Shown in pieces: positions 1 to 5,044 of a stretch of DNA of 5,044 bases. Below the pieces are notes generated by a model, which saw nothing but the letters and a program-made list of their open reading frames with translations, ran no database searches and had not been told where the DNA came from. Source of the stretch: Chloroflexi bacterium RBG_16_51_16 (GTDB lineage Bacteria > Chloroflexota > Anaerolineae > Anaerolineales > Villigracilaceae); the NCBI GenBank assembly GCA_001796785.1, contig MGNL01000110.1, positions 1 to 5,044 on the forward strand. Direction: 5' to 3'. Position 1 is the first letter of the stretch. The number at the start of each line of letters is the position of its first letter. The position numbers were made by a program, and so were the translations under genes.

Positions 1-368
1 ACCCAGAAATACGCCATCACTTGTTCAAAACGGTCATCCTCCCGTGTATACACAAATGTGTTATCGGGTGAATAGGCCGCATCTCCGGTTTTACTAGTAA
101 TGTTCGCCCAATCCCCGACGAGATAGCCGCTGCCGTCCAGGTTGGACAATGTAACGCTTACATATGCCGGACCAAGTGCGGGATAATTGGCATCCTTTTG
201 ATCAGTCAGCGACTGGTCCTGTAAATACGCGACCGGGTTGGGGAAGAACACCTGTCCGGTTCCAGTGCTGGTCCCGGGTCCGGGTTTACCCGCGTAGACC
301 GTTTGGGTCAACACCAACATGAGGATCAGGCTAACGAAGAACGCTCTCAGGGTTTTTTTGCTCATCAT
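1..368 (-). CDS. Secreted protein N-terminus, probable M36/M4-like metallopeptidase (3'-truncated by window edge)
   Basis: The first 122 residues of an exported protein are visible; the rest lies beyond the left edge. It begins with tandem ATG codons (368 and 365). A GAGGAG ribosome-binding site at 376-381 sits 7 bases before the first, so I start there. Residues 1-26 form a classic Sec signal peptide: Lys-Lys and Arg at the N-terminus, a hydrophobic core (about 10-20), and a likely signal peptidase I cut after VYA (24-26). A short Gly/Pro/Ser/Thr linker (27-39) follows, then VFFPNPV (40-46), an NLDGSGYL stretch (77-83), and DDRFEQVMAYFW (111-122). As I recall, this order matches the pro-region of fungalysin/thermolysin-like secreted zinc peptidases, where the last motif precedes an amphipathic helix. 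The zinc-binding HExxH is not in view, so peptidase activity is inferred. It lies 99 bases downstream of the Kelch gene and probably has its own promoter. Confidence 0.8.
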   Translation of the reverse strand, partial: MMSKKTLRAFFVSLILMLVLTQTVYAGKPGPGTSTGTGQVFFPNPVAYLQDQSLTDQKDANYPALGPAYVSVTLSNLDGSGYLVGDWANITSKTGDAAYSPDNTFVYTREDDRFEQVMAYFW

Positions 369-423
369 AGTAAATCTCCTCGTCTTGATTATCCTTTGGG
401 GTCAGCTTCTCTGTTAGAACTCG

Positions 424-454
424 ATTTTATCCCATGATTGTATAAAAAATCCAA
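424..454 (-). promoter_or_regulatory. Weak candidate promoter for the secreted peptidase gene
   Basis: The 99-base spacer between the Kelch gene and the peptidase gene holds a TAAAAT -10-like box at 424-429 (minus strand). A poor TTGGAT -35-like box lies at 449-454, 19 bases upstream. This would give a leader of about 50 bases. The -10 box matches the consensus well, but the -35 box and the spacing do not, so this is only a suggestion. Confidence 0.22.
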
Positions 455-467
455 CGATTGATCTTCT

Positions 468-1424
468 TCACGGACGGTAGGCATATACCAATCCTTGATT
501 TGATATCGCACCCGGCTTATCAGCTCCACCGATTACATATAAAGTCTCCCCAACCGAGATCGCGGGCACTCCGTGGAGCGGCAGGGGCAGATTGGGTCCG
601 AACTCCCATTTGCCCCCACCGGGATCGAGGACTTCCATGCTGGTTAAGGCTTGATTCTTGCCGGTTAAGATTTCACCACCCAGCGCAAAAAGACTGCCAT
701 TGAATGGCACCGTCGCAAAACCCGCTCGCGCAGTGTTTAAGCTCGGACCGCTGATCCAACGATCGGCAGCGGGCTCATAGATTTCCACAGAAGCAAGCTC
801 TCCCCGGCTTTGCCAGCGTCCACCCAGAGCCCAGATTCTGCCGTCCAGCACTGCTGCGGCATTGTGCTCCCTGGATTCGAAGAGTGCCGCCAGGCTGGTC
901 CATTCATCCCGGCCGGGATGATACCGGAGCAGGGCATTCGTCCCCCCCATGCCTCCAACGATGTAAATGTATTCGTCCAGGGTTACTGCAACGCCTGCGA
1001 TCCGTCCTTCCGGCATGGGTGCAATTGCGGTCCAATCATTCGTTTCCGGGTTGTATGCCCAGGCCTCTGCGGTGGGTGACCAATCCACAACGGATCTGCC
1101 ACCACCGAAGATATACACCTGCCCTTCGAACGCGGCTGCCATCAAATGATGGCGCGGTTCTGGGAGTTCTGCCAGGGTTTGCCAGGCATCTGAGTCGATC
1201 TTATAAGCCTCGAATTTTCGTTCACCCCCGAAGCCGCCAGGCACGTAGATCACTCCGTCGTGTTCCGCCGCGGCCATCTCAGACCGCGCGGTAATCATGG
1301 AAGCGAGTTGTACCCAGCCTTCTGATTTGGTATCCAAGCTGGGTACAGCTTGTTGGCCCGAGCTGCAGCCGGTGATCACTACACCGCTGAGGATTAACGC
1401 CAGCTTTTTAAACCAAGCCATCAT
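468..1424 (-). CDS. Kelch-repeat lipoprotein, six-bladed beta-propeller
   Basis: A 318-residue protein with a lipoprotein signal peptide: Lys6-Lys7, hydrophobic residues 8-18, and the lipobox ITGC. Cys20, the only cysteine in the protein, would be lipid-modified, anchoring the protein outside the cytoplasmic membrane. After a short Ser/Gln-rich tether, six Kelch repeats carry Gly-Gly pairs at 63-64, 107-108, 157-158, 201-202, 249-250 and 299-300, spaced 44-50 residues apart. Each is preceded by an aromatic-rich strand such as GQVYIFGG or ETLYVIGG, and most are followed by a Y-x-P strand and a W about 10 residues later. The chain starts at the W-x-x-L strand (37-40) and ends at a Y-x-P strand (316-318), so the N-terminus should complete the last blade and close the ring. 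Kelch propellers bind proteins or glycans; the ligand here is unknown. The start has tandem ATGs but only a weak ribosome-binding site (ACAAGA). No catalytic motif is evident. Confidence 0.92.
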   Translation of the reverse strand: MMAWFKKLALILSGVVITGCSSGQQAVPSLDTKSEGWVQLASMITARSEMAAAEHDGVIYVPGGFGGERKFEAYKIDSDAWQTLAELPEPRHHLMAAAFEGQVYIFGGGRSVVDWSPTAEAWAYNPETNDWTAIAPMPEGRIAGVAVTLDEYIYIVGGMGGTNALLRYHPGRDEWTSLAALFESREHNAAAVLDGRIWALGGRWQSRGELASVEIYEPAADRWISGPSLNTARAGFATVPFNGSLFALGGEILTGKNQALTSMEVLDPGGGKWEFGPNLPLPLHGVPAISVGETLYVIGGADKPGAISNQGLVYAYRP

Positions 1425-1502
1425 TCTTGTCGCTTATCAATAAATAACTTTGGATCTATACGATTATTGATCGAGCCTGATCTCTTATGGTTTTTTTCCA
1501 GT

Positions 1503-1823
1503 TTAACGATTATCGCGTTCCAGAGCGTGCGCCAGGAGATCCCGTAATTTATACGAATACCCGATCAAGTTCAACTCTGGCGTGATGTTCGACCCCGCCG
1601 TCTCCACCTTGAAATTCCCCAGGCCAAAGATCCGGTCGAATACGTTCTGGTCGGCTGAATAATTGGTGATCCTTGAAAATGGAATCACCACCTCGCTCTT
1701 GTTGAAGATTCCTTTGATGTACACCAATCGATCCTCCCTTACCTCCAGGGTTTCTGAAAAATGTGCCGGGATGCGCATGCTCACGATCGTCCACCAGCGG
1801 ATGACAGGTTTGAAGGTCTGCAT
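1503..1823 (-). CDS. Stand-alone bacterial PH-domain protein (bPH2 / YdbS-YdbT-like), 106 aa
   Basis: A small soluble-looking protein of the bacterial pleckstrin-homology type. The diagnostic core is at residues 62-77, FDRIFGLGNFKVETAG, preceded by IPFSRITNY (47-55). This matches the conserved pattern of bPH2 domains (DUF304 family): I-P-x-x-x-I, then F/L-x-R-x-F-G-L-G, then V-E-T-A-G. An earlier strand pair (LEVREDRLVYIKGIF, 26-40) and a C-terminal amphipathic helix (about 91-104) complete one domain. YdbS/YdbT-like proteins usually carry transmembrane helices before this domain. None is obvious here; only a short WW-containing stretch (8-16) is hydrophobic. Function is unknown; such domains are thought to mediate protein or membrane association. 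I chose the ATG at 1823 because AAAGGA lies 8 bases upstream. A TTG at 1841 in the same frame would add six residues but has no ribosome-binding site. The gene is 135 bases after the ATPase gene and 78 before the Kelch gene. Confidence 0.88.
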   Translation of the reverse strand: MQTFKPVIRWWTIVSMRIPAHFSETLEVREDRLVYIKGIFNKSEVVIPFSRITNYSADQNVFDRIFGLGNFKVETAGSNITPELNLIGYSYKLRDLLAHALERDNR

Positions 1824-1831
1824 TGTCTTTG

Positions 1832-1839
1832 TCCTTTCC
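1832..1839 (-). promoter_or_regulatory. Ribosome-binding site that fixes the PH-domain gene start
   Basis: On the minus strand this reads GGAAAGGA and ends 8 bases before the ATG at 1823. It lies between the in-frame TTG at 1841 and that ATG, so it can serve only the ATG. This is the main reason for shortening the protein to 106 residues. Confidence 0.75.
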
Positions 1840-1847
1840 AAGGAACA

Positions 1848-1856
1848 AGTATATCA
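1848..1856 (-). promoter_or_regulatory. Candidate extended -10 promoter of the PH-domain gene
   Basis: The minus strand reads TGATATACT, which fits the extended -10 form TGn-TATAmT (five of six bases of TATAAT plus the upstream TG). No good -35 box is visible at 16-18 bases further up, as is common for extended -10 promoters. Transcription would begin near 1841, leaving a leader of about 18 bases that contains the ribosome-binding site. The flanking spacer is AT-rich. Confidence 0.4.
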
Positions 1857-1940
1857 ATACTCTCTCCAAACCTATTTATTCCCAATTAATAAAGAAAGCT
1901 GGAACGTTTTTTACCCGGTTGTCTCTTTTGCAGGATCTTC

Positions 1941-1955
1941 AATCATCCGATGATT
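1941..1955. repeat. 15-bp perfect palindrome just after the ATPase stop codon
   Basis: AATCATC and GATGATT are perfect inverted arms of 7 bases around one central base, three bases past the ATPase stop. In RNA it could fold as a 5-bp stem with a 5-base loop. No run of U follows on the minus-strand transcript, so it is a poor intrinsic terminator. A transcript-end structure or a protein-binding site are alternatives. Confidence 0.4.
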
Positions 1956-1958
1956 TGG

Positions 1959-2684
1959 TCACACCCCCTTTTCAGCCAATCGATCGATATCCTTCCGGTT
2001 TTTATATTCACGCACCAGTTTCCCATCCAGCATCTGTAGCACCCGGTCCACATACCTGCACATTCGGAGGTCGTGTGTCACCATAACTCCGGCATGCCCG
2101 TCTTCGTGGACAAGCTTTGCGAAGGCTTCCACCACCTGGAAGGCATGTTGGGTGTCGAGGCTGGCAGTAGGCTCATCCGCCAGGACGACAGCCGGGTTGT
2201 GGATCAACGCCCGGGCGATCGCCACCCGCTGCTGCTGCCCACCAGACATCTGCCCGGGTAAATTGTTCAAGCGGTCGCCTAATCCCAGTCTCTTCAACAG
2301 ATCCTTGGAGCGCTTTCGGCCTTCACGGCCATCGAGACCGTTCAACCGCAGCATAAATTCCACATTCTCCAATGCCGTCAGGTAGGGAATGAGATTATTG
2401 GTCTGAAAAGTGAATCCAATCTTTTTGCGGCGCAGTTCAACACGCTGCCTCTCCTTCATTCTGGCCAGGTCCTGCCCGTCCACGAGAACTTCTCCGCTGG
2501 AGGCTGTGAGCAGTGCCGCCAGGATGGACAGCAGTGTCGTCTTGCCGGATCCGCTCGGTCCTACCAGCGCAACGAATTCTCCCGCCCTCACCTGGAAGGA
2601 TACATCCGCGACCGCGTCAATCTTTCCGCCGTCAACGGAAAAAGTCTTCTGAATATTCTTAACCTCAAGTGCAATGGTTCTCAT
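1959..2684 (-). CDS. ABC transporter ATP-binding protein (MacB/LolD/DevA-like)
   Basis: The cytoplasmic ATPase of an ABC export or mechanotransmission system, 241 residues, the usual length for this class. All catalytic elements are intact: Walker A GPSGSGKT (42-49), Q-loop Gln94 in GFTFQTNNL, signature MSGGQQQR (146-153, Met in place of the usual Leu), Walker B VVLADEP (166-172) with Asp170 and Glu171, D-loop SLDT (175-178) and H-loop His204 in VTHD. The FQ-x-x-NLIPYLTALENV segment and the ADEPTASLD string are typical of the family that pairs with FtsX-type permeases (MacB, LolD, FtsE, DevA). The gene starts 9 bases after the permease stop. A GAGGG ribosome-binding site fills that gap, only 3-4 bases from the ATG, so translational coupling is likely. 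The C-terminus (about 225-241) is a short basic tail. The exported substrate cannot be told from this subunit. Confidence 0.95.
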   Translation of the reverse strand: MRTIALEVKNIQKTFSVDGGKIDAVADVSFQVRAGEFVALVGPSGSGKTTLLSILAALLTASSGEVLVDGQDLARMKERQRVELRRKKIGFTFQTNNLIPYLTALENVEFMLRLNGLDGREGRKRSKDLLKRLGLGDRLNNLPGQMSGGQQQRVAIARALIHNPAVVLADEPTASLDTQHAFQVVEAFAKLVHEDGHAGVMVTHDLRMCRYVDRVLQMLDGKLVREYKNRKDIDRLAEKGV

Positions 2685-2693
2685 GGGCCCTCG

Positions 2694-3851
2694 TTACTGC
2701 GACAAGCGCAGCGCTTTGAGTGGTTCGATCAATACCGCGTACAGCACCGATACCAGCCCGCCCATGGGTCCGATCACTAACAACCCGAGGATTGCGAGTA
2801 CAGAAGCCGATCCGTTGAAGATCAGCGGGACGGTGGGTGGAAAAACCAGCGAAAGAATGAACGTGAATATCCCGCCAATGGCAACGCCCAGGGCAGTTAC
2901 GATCATGATCTGGATCACCGCTGCCCCACCTACGACTTCATTGGATGAACCAATGGCCTTCAACATTCCGATCTGCGGTACTTTTTGCAGCACCTGGATC
3001 TGGAAAAAACCGCCGATCACCAGGATTCCGATCAGCAGTGTAAAGATGCCCATAGTCTGTATCGTACCTTGCTGAGCTGTATAACCGGGTATATTGTTGA
3101 TCGTGGTCGTTATGTCGGCGGTCCGGGTATTCGTGACCAGGGTGGTTAGCCTCTCCCCAACCGCTTTGGTTTGGGTTGGATCATTAAGTTTGACCGCGAT
3201 GACATTGATGTCCGGTATGGTCTTGTTTAATTCCACTTCTGATTTGGGTCGGACGAGCTCCCATATGGATGGTGTTACGAAGATGGTTGGCTGGAAGAAA
3301 TATGCCTGTCCCTCTGTTAATCCCACAACTTTAAGGACATAAAATTCATCTTCAGGTCCTTGTGTCGAGCGGATCGTGATTTCATCGCCGACCTGGATGT
3401 CCGATCGCAGTGCGACATTACGGTCGATCACGGTTTCTTTAGCCTGGTCGGTCCTGAGTGGAAATCCTTCCACAACTTGCGGCAGTCCGGGACGTCCGGC
3501 TTCAACTCCCAGCAGGGATACCTTCAGAACCTCGTCATTATTCAGTAGGATAGCCGTGTTCGAGGTGGATATCGGCCCGGCATCAGCCACGCCTTCTATG
3601 CGGCGCACTGCCCTCAAGTCCGCCTGGTCCAGCCGGCTGGATGAAATGAGGTAATCCGCCTTATCCAGGAACACAATGAGTTGTGCATCCAGGTTGGCAA
3701 TGTACTGGCGATTGTTTGTTCCCAGCCCTTCCCCTAATGCAGCATTGAACAGGACAAGCAGTGATATGAGTGCGATGACCAATGAAATCAAAAAGAATCG
3801 GCCTCGGTTGCGCCAGAGTTCCTTGAAGGCAAGATAAAATGATATGGACAT
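2694..3851 (-). CDS. ABC transporter permease, FtsX/MacB-type (DevC-like)
   Basis: A 385-residue membrane protein with the four-helix FtsX-superfamily plan. A cytoplasmic amphipathic start (FKELWRNRGR, 9-18) leads into helix 1 (about 19-37). A large extracytoplasmic domain follows (about 40-265), including RRIEGVADAGPIS (83-95) and a VGDEITIRS strand (154-162). Three C-terminal helices lie at about 268-288, 308-336 and 350-374. The loop VPQIGMLKAIGSS (291-303) is the conserved FtsX-family coupling motif that docks on the ATPase, and the chain ends in EPLKALR, also typical. Length and the N-terminal half resemble DevC of the DevBCA exporters more than MacB, which carries a fused ATPase. I chose the ATG at 3851 because it begins the protein at the usual family position; AAGGA lies 13 bases upstream, rather far. 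A GTG at 3935 would add 28 hydrophilic residues and has no ribosome-binding site. The substrate is unknown. Confidence 0.92.
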   Translation of the reverse strand: MSISFYLAFKELWRNRGRFFLISLVIALISLLVLFNAALGEGLGTNNRQYIANLDAQLIVFLDKADYLISSSRLDQADLRAVRRIEGVADAGPISTSNTAILLNNDEVLKVSLLGVEAGRPGLPQVVEGFPLRTDQAKETVIDRNVALRSDIQVGDEITIRSTQGPEDEFYVLKVVGLTEGQAYFFQPTIFVTPSIWELVRPKSEVELNKTIPDINVIAVKLNDPTQTKAVGERLTTLVTNTRTADITTTINNIPGYTAQQGTIQTMGIFTLLIGILVIGGFFQIQVLQKVPQIGMLKAIGSSNEVVGGAAVIQIMIVTALGVAIGGIFTFILSLVFPPTVPLIFNGSASVLAILGLLVIGPMGGLVSVLYAVLIEPLKALRLSQ

Positions 3852-3939
3852 GAGATTGTTTGAGTCCTTTGCTCCCGCCCCAGTTGGGTTTTCGAAATAA
3901 GGTTCACAAAAACTTTGACGATTTACCGCATCCACAGAC

Positions 3940-3955
3940 GTTCGCAGGCGTGAAC
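3940..3955. repeat. Imperfect inverted repeat at the presumed permease transcription start (possible operator)
   Basis: GTTCGC and GTGAAC form near-perfect inverted arms (five of six pairs) around AGGC. A further GTTCAC copy lies at 3902-3907. The repeat directly follows the candidate -10 box of the ABC operon, where a repressor could act. The arms are short and the match could be chance. Confidence 0.25.
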
Positions 3956-3985
3956 TTATTACCCCTTACACGATGTCCGTGACAA
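3956..3985 (-). promoter_or_regulatory. Candidate promoter of the permease-ATPase operon
   Basis: In the 201-base spacer after the chromate transporter gene, the minus strand shows TTGTCA (3980-3985, five of six of the -35 consensus), an 18-base spacer and TAATAA (3956-3961, a weak -10). Transcription would start near 3949, giving a leader of about 100 bases before the ATG at 3851. The only other thing I noticed in this spacer is the short inverted repeat next to it. Confidence 0.3.
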
Positions 3986-4052
3986 TTAATAAGGAGCGAG
4001 AAATGGGTGGGGTCTAACCATGCACTAACGAATCTCCAACCTGGTTCCCGAC

Positions 4053-5044
4053 TCAATTCATAATTCCAATCCCCACCCCCACCAGCGCGCCGCCAATGAT
4101 CAACCACGTCGAATTGATCTTGAACCGCGCCAGCAGCACGAACGCGATGATCGCGATTAGCGCCGTCATCAGGTTGTTAATCGACACCCTCCCCAATTGC
4201 CAGGTCACACCCGCCATCAACCCCAGAGAAGCGGCATTAACCCCGTCCAGCAAACTACTCGCCATTTTGGAGGCTCGCAGCCGCGGGATAATGGGATTCG
4301 TAATCGCCACAAAAATGAACCCGGGTAAAAATATCCCGATCGTGGCAAGGATCGCGCCTGGTGCCCCTCCTAGTATGTATCCGATAAAAGTCGCGGTTGT
4401 GAAAAGCGGACCCGGTGTCAGCTGCCCCACCGCAACCGCGTCGATCAATTGCTTTTCCGTCAGCCAGCCCAGCCGTTCCACAAAATCGGCACGCAAAAAT
4501 GCCAGCAGCACATAGCCGCTCCCATACAGGATCGCGCCAATTTTCAAGAAGGTCAAAAATAATATGGGTAGGCTGAAAGTCGTGGAAGCCAGCATGGTGA
4601 GTCCATAGCTTCCAAGCTCAGCCTTAATCGGGATCAGTAGCGAACTGATACTTTTTGCAGCCAGCCGCCTGGAGTTCGTGATCAACATGACCAGCACGCC
4701 GGCCGCAAACAGGAGCAGGATTTCATTGACACCGATAAGATACAAAACCAGCACACCCAGGCCAACGGCTGCGAGCACCGTGTTCTTCATCGCCTTTCGC
4801 CCGAGGCTCCACAACGCCTGGAGAATGATGGCGATGACCACGGGTTTGATCCCCTCCAAGAGTGTACCTGCCTGCGGTGTCGATCCGAACTGCACATAGA
4901 TCGACGCCAATACCGTTACGATGATCGCCGCTGGCAGGATAAAACATGCGCCAAACACGATCAGCCCCGGCCATCCTGCCCTCCGGTAGCCCAGGTGGAT
5001 CGCCATCTCGGTTGAATTTGGACCGGGTATCAGGTTGGTCGCTC
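4053..5044 (-). CDS. chrA: Chromate transporter ChrA, two-domain CHR family (5'-truncated by window edge)
   Basis: The last 329 residues of a CHR-family (ChrA) membrane transporter are visible, with the frame open to the right edge. The first complete codons read ATNLIPGPNSTE, the conserved first-domain motif, and run straight into MAIHLGYRRAGWPG, so the ATG at 5006 is internal. Long ChrA proteins are about 390-400 residues, so roughly 60 residues are missing, including the first FGGP-type motif. The second CHR domain is also present: KIGAILYGSGYV (167-178), FVERLGWLTEKQLIDAVAVG (187-206) and QLTPGP (207-212) are the matching repeat of the first-half motifs. Multiple hydrophobic segments span the visible part, for example 24-48, 89-120, 214-248 and 290-327. 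Family members expel chromate from the cytoplasm using the proton-motive force. Relatives outside resistance islands may serve other oxyanions, so the substrate is inferred. No chrB or other metal-resistance gene is in view. Confidence 0.93.
   Translation of the reverse strand, partial: ATNLIPGPNSTEMAIHLGYRRAGWPGLIVFGACFILPAAIIVTVLASIYVQFGSTPQAGTLLEGIKPVVIAIILQALWSLGRKAMKNTVLAAVGLGVLVLYLIGVNEILLLFAAGVLVMLITNSRRLAAKSISSLLIPIKAELGSYGLTMLASTTFSLPILFLTFLKIGAILYGSGYVLLAFLRADFVERLGWLTEKQLIDAVAVGQLTPGPLFTTATFIGYILGGAPGAILATIGIFLPGFIFVAITNPIIPRLRASKMASSLLDGVNAASLGLMAGVTWQLGRVSINNLMTALIAIIAFVLLARFKINSTWLIIGGALVGVGIGIMN

Noticed and set aside
442..459. Possible intrinsic terminator after the Kelch gene: AATC-GTTG-GATT followed by a short T-run on the minus strand.
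   Set aside because: The stem is only four pairs with one G-C, too weak to call a terminator, although its place just past the stop is suitable.
884..1294. Plus-strand open frame of 136 codons opposite the Kelch gene.
   Set aside because: Low-complexity Arg/Pro/Ser-rich translation with no recognisable motif, antisense to a clear Kelch protein; a shadow of that gene.
1461..1482. Small inverted repeats (CGAT/ATCG and GATC/GATC) in the spacer upstream of the Kelch gene.
   Set aside because: Arms of four bases are expected by chance. No convincing -35/-10 pair or terminator was found in this 78-base spacer.
2674..3075. Plus-strand open frame of 133 codons opposite the permease C-terminus.
   Set aside because: Thr/Pro/Ile-rich complement of hydrophobic helices with no family resemblance; a shadow frame.
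4003..4017. Plus-strand mini reading frame (ATG GGT GGG GTC TAA) with a good AAGGAG ribosome-binding site 6 bases upstream, resembling a leader peptide.
   Set aside because: It encodes only four residues and no plus-strand gene follows it; the flanking genes are on the minus strand. Most likely chance.
4096..4515. Plus-strand open frame of 139 codons opposite the chromate transporter gene.
   Set aside because: No family motif, and fully antisense to well-conserved ChrA sequence; a shadow frame.

Overview
Every gene I can support in this window lies on the minus strand, so the order of transcription runs from right to left. The contents are: the 5'-truncated end of a two-domain ChrA-type chromate transporter (4053-5044); an ABC export pair with an FtsX/DevC-like permease (2694-3851) followed by its ATPase (1959-2684); a small stand-alone bacterial PH-domain protein (1503-1823); a six-bladed Kelch lipoprotein (468-1424); and the signal peptide and N-terminus of a probable secreted metallopeptidase that runs off the left edge (1-368).

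The organism is a bacterium of moderate GC content. The flavour of the partial peptidase, the Kelch lipoprotein and the DevC-like pair without a HlyD adaptor makes me think of an environmental Chloroflexota (Anaerolineae-like) genome. That is an impression from family resemblance, not something the sequence proves.

The only convincing operon is permease plus ATPase: a 9-base gap, with the ATPase ribosome-binding site beginning just after the permease stop. The other genes are separated by 78 to 201 bases and are probably separate transcription units. Their spacers contain plausible but unproven promoter-like sequences. Four of the six genes encode membrane or exported proteins, so the region is envelope-related, but nothing shows that the genes act together.

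Three gene boundaries need care. The PH gene should start at the ATG at 1823, which has a strong ribosome-binding site, and not at an upstream TTG. The permease should start at the ATG at 3851, and not at the GTG at 3935. The ChrA reading frame is open to the right edge, so the ATG at 5006 is internal. No RNA genes, CRISPR arrays, insertion sequences or long repeats were seen. I read this as an ordinary chromosomal segment and did not find a new multi-gene system.
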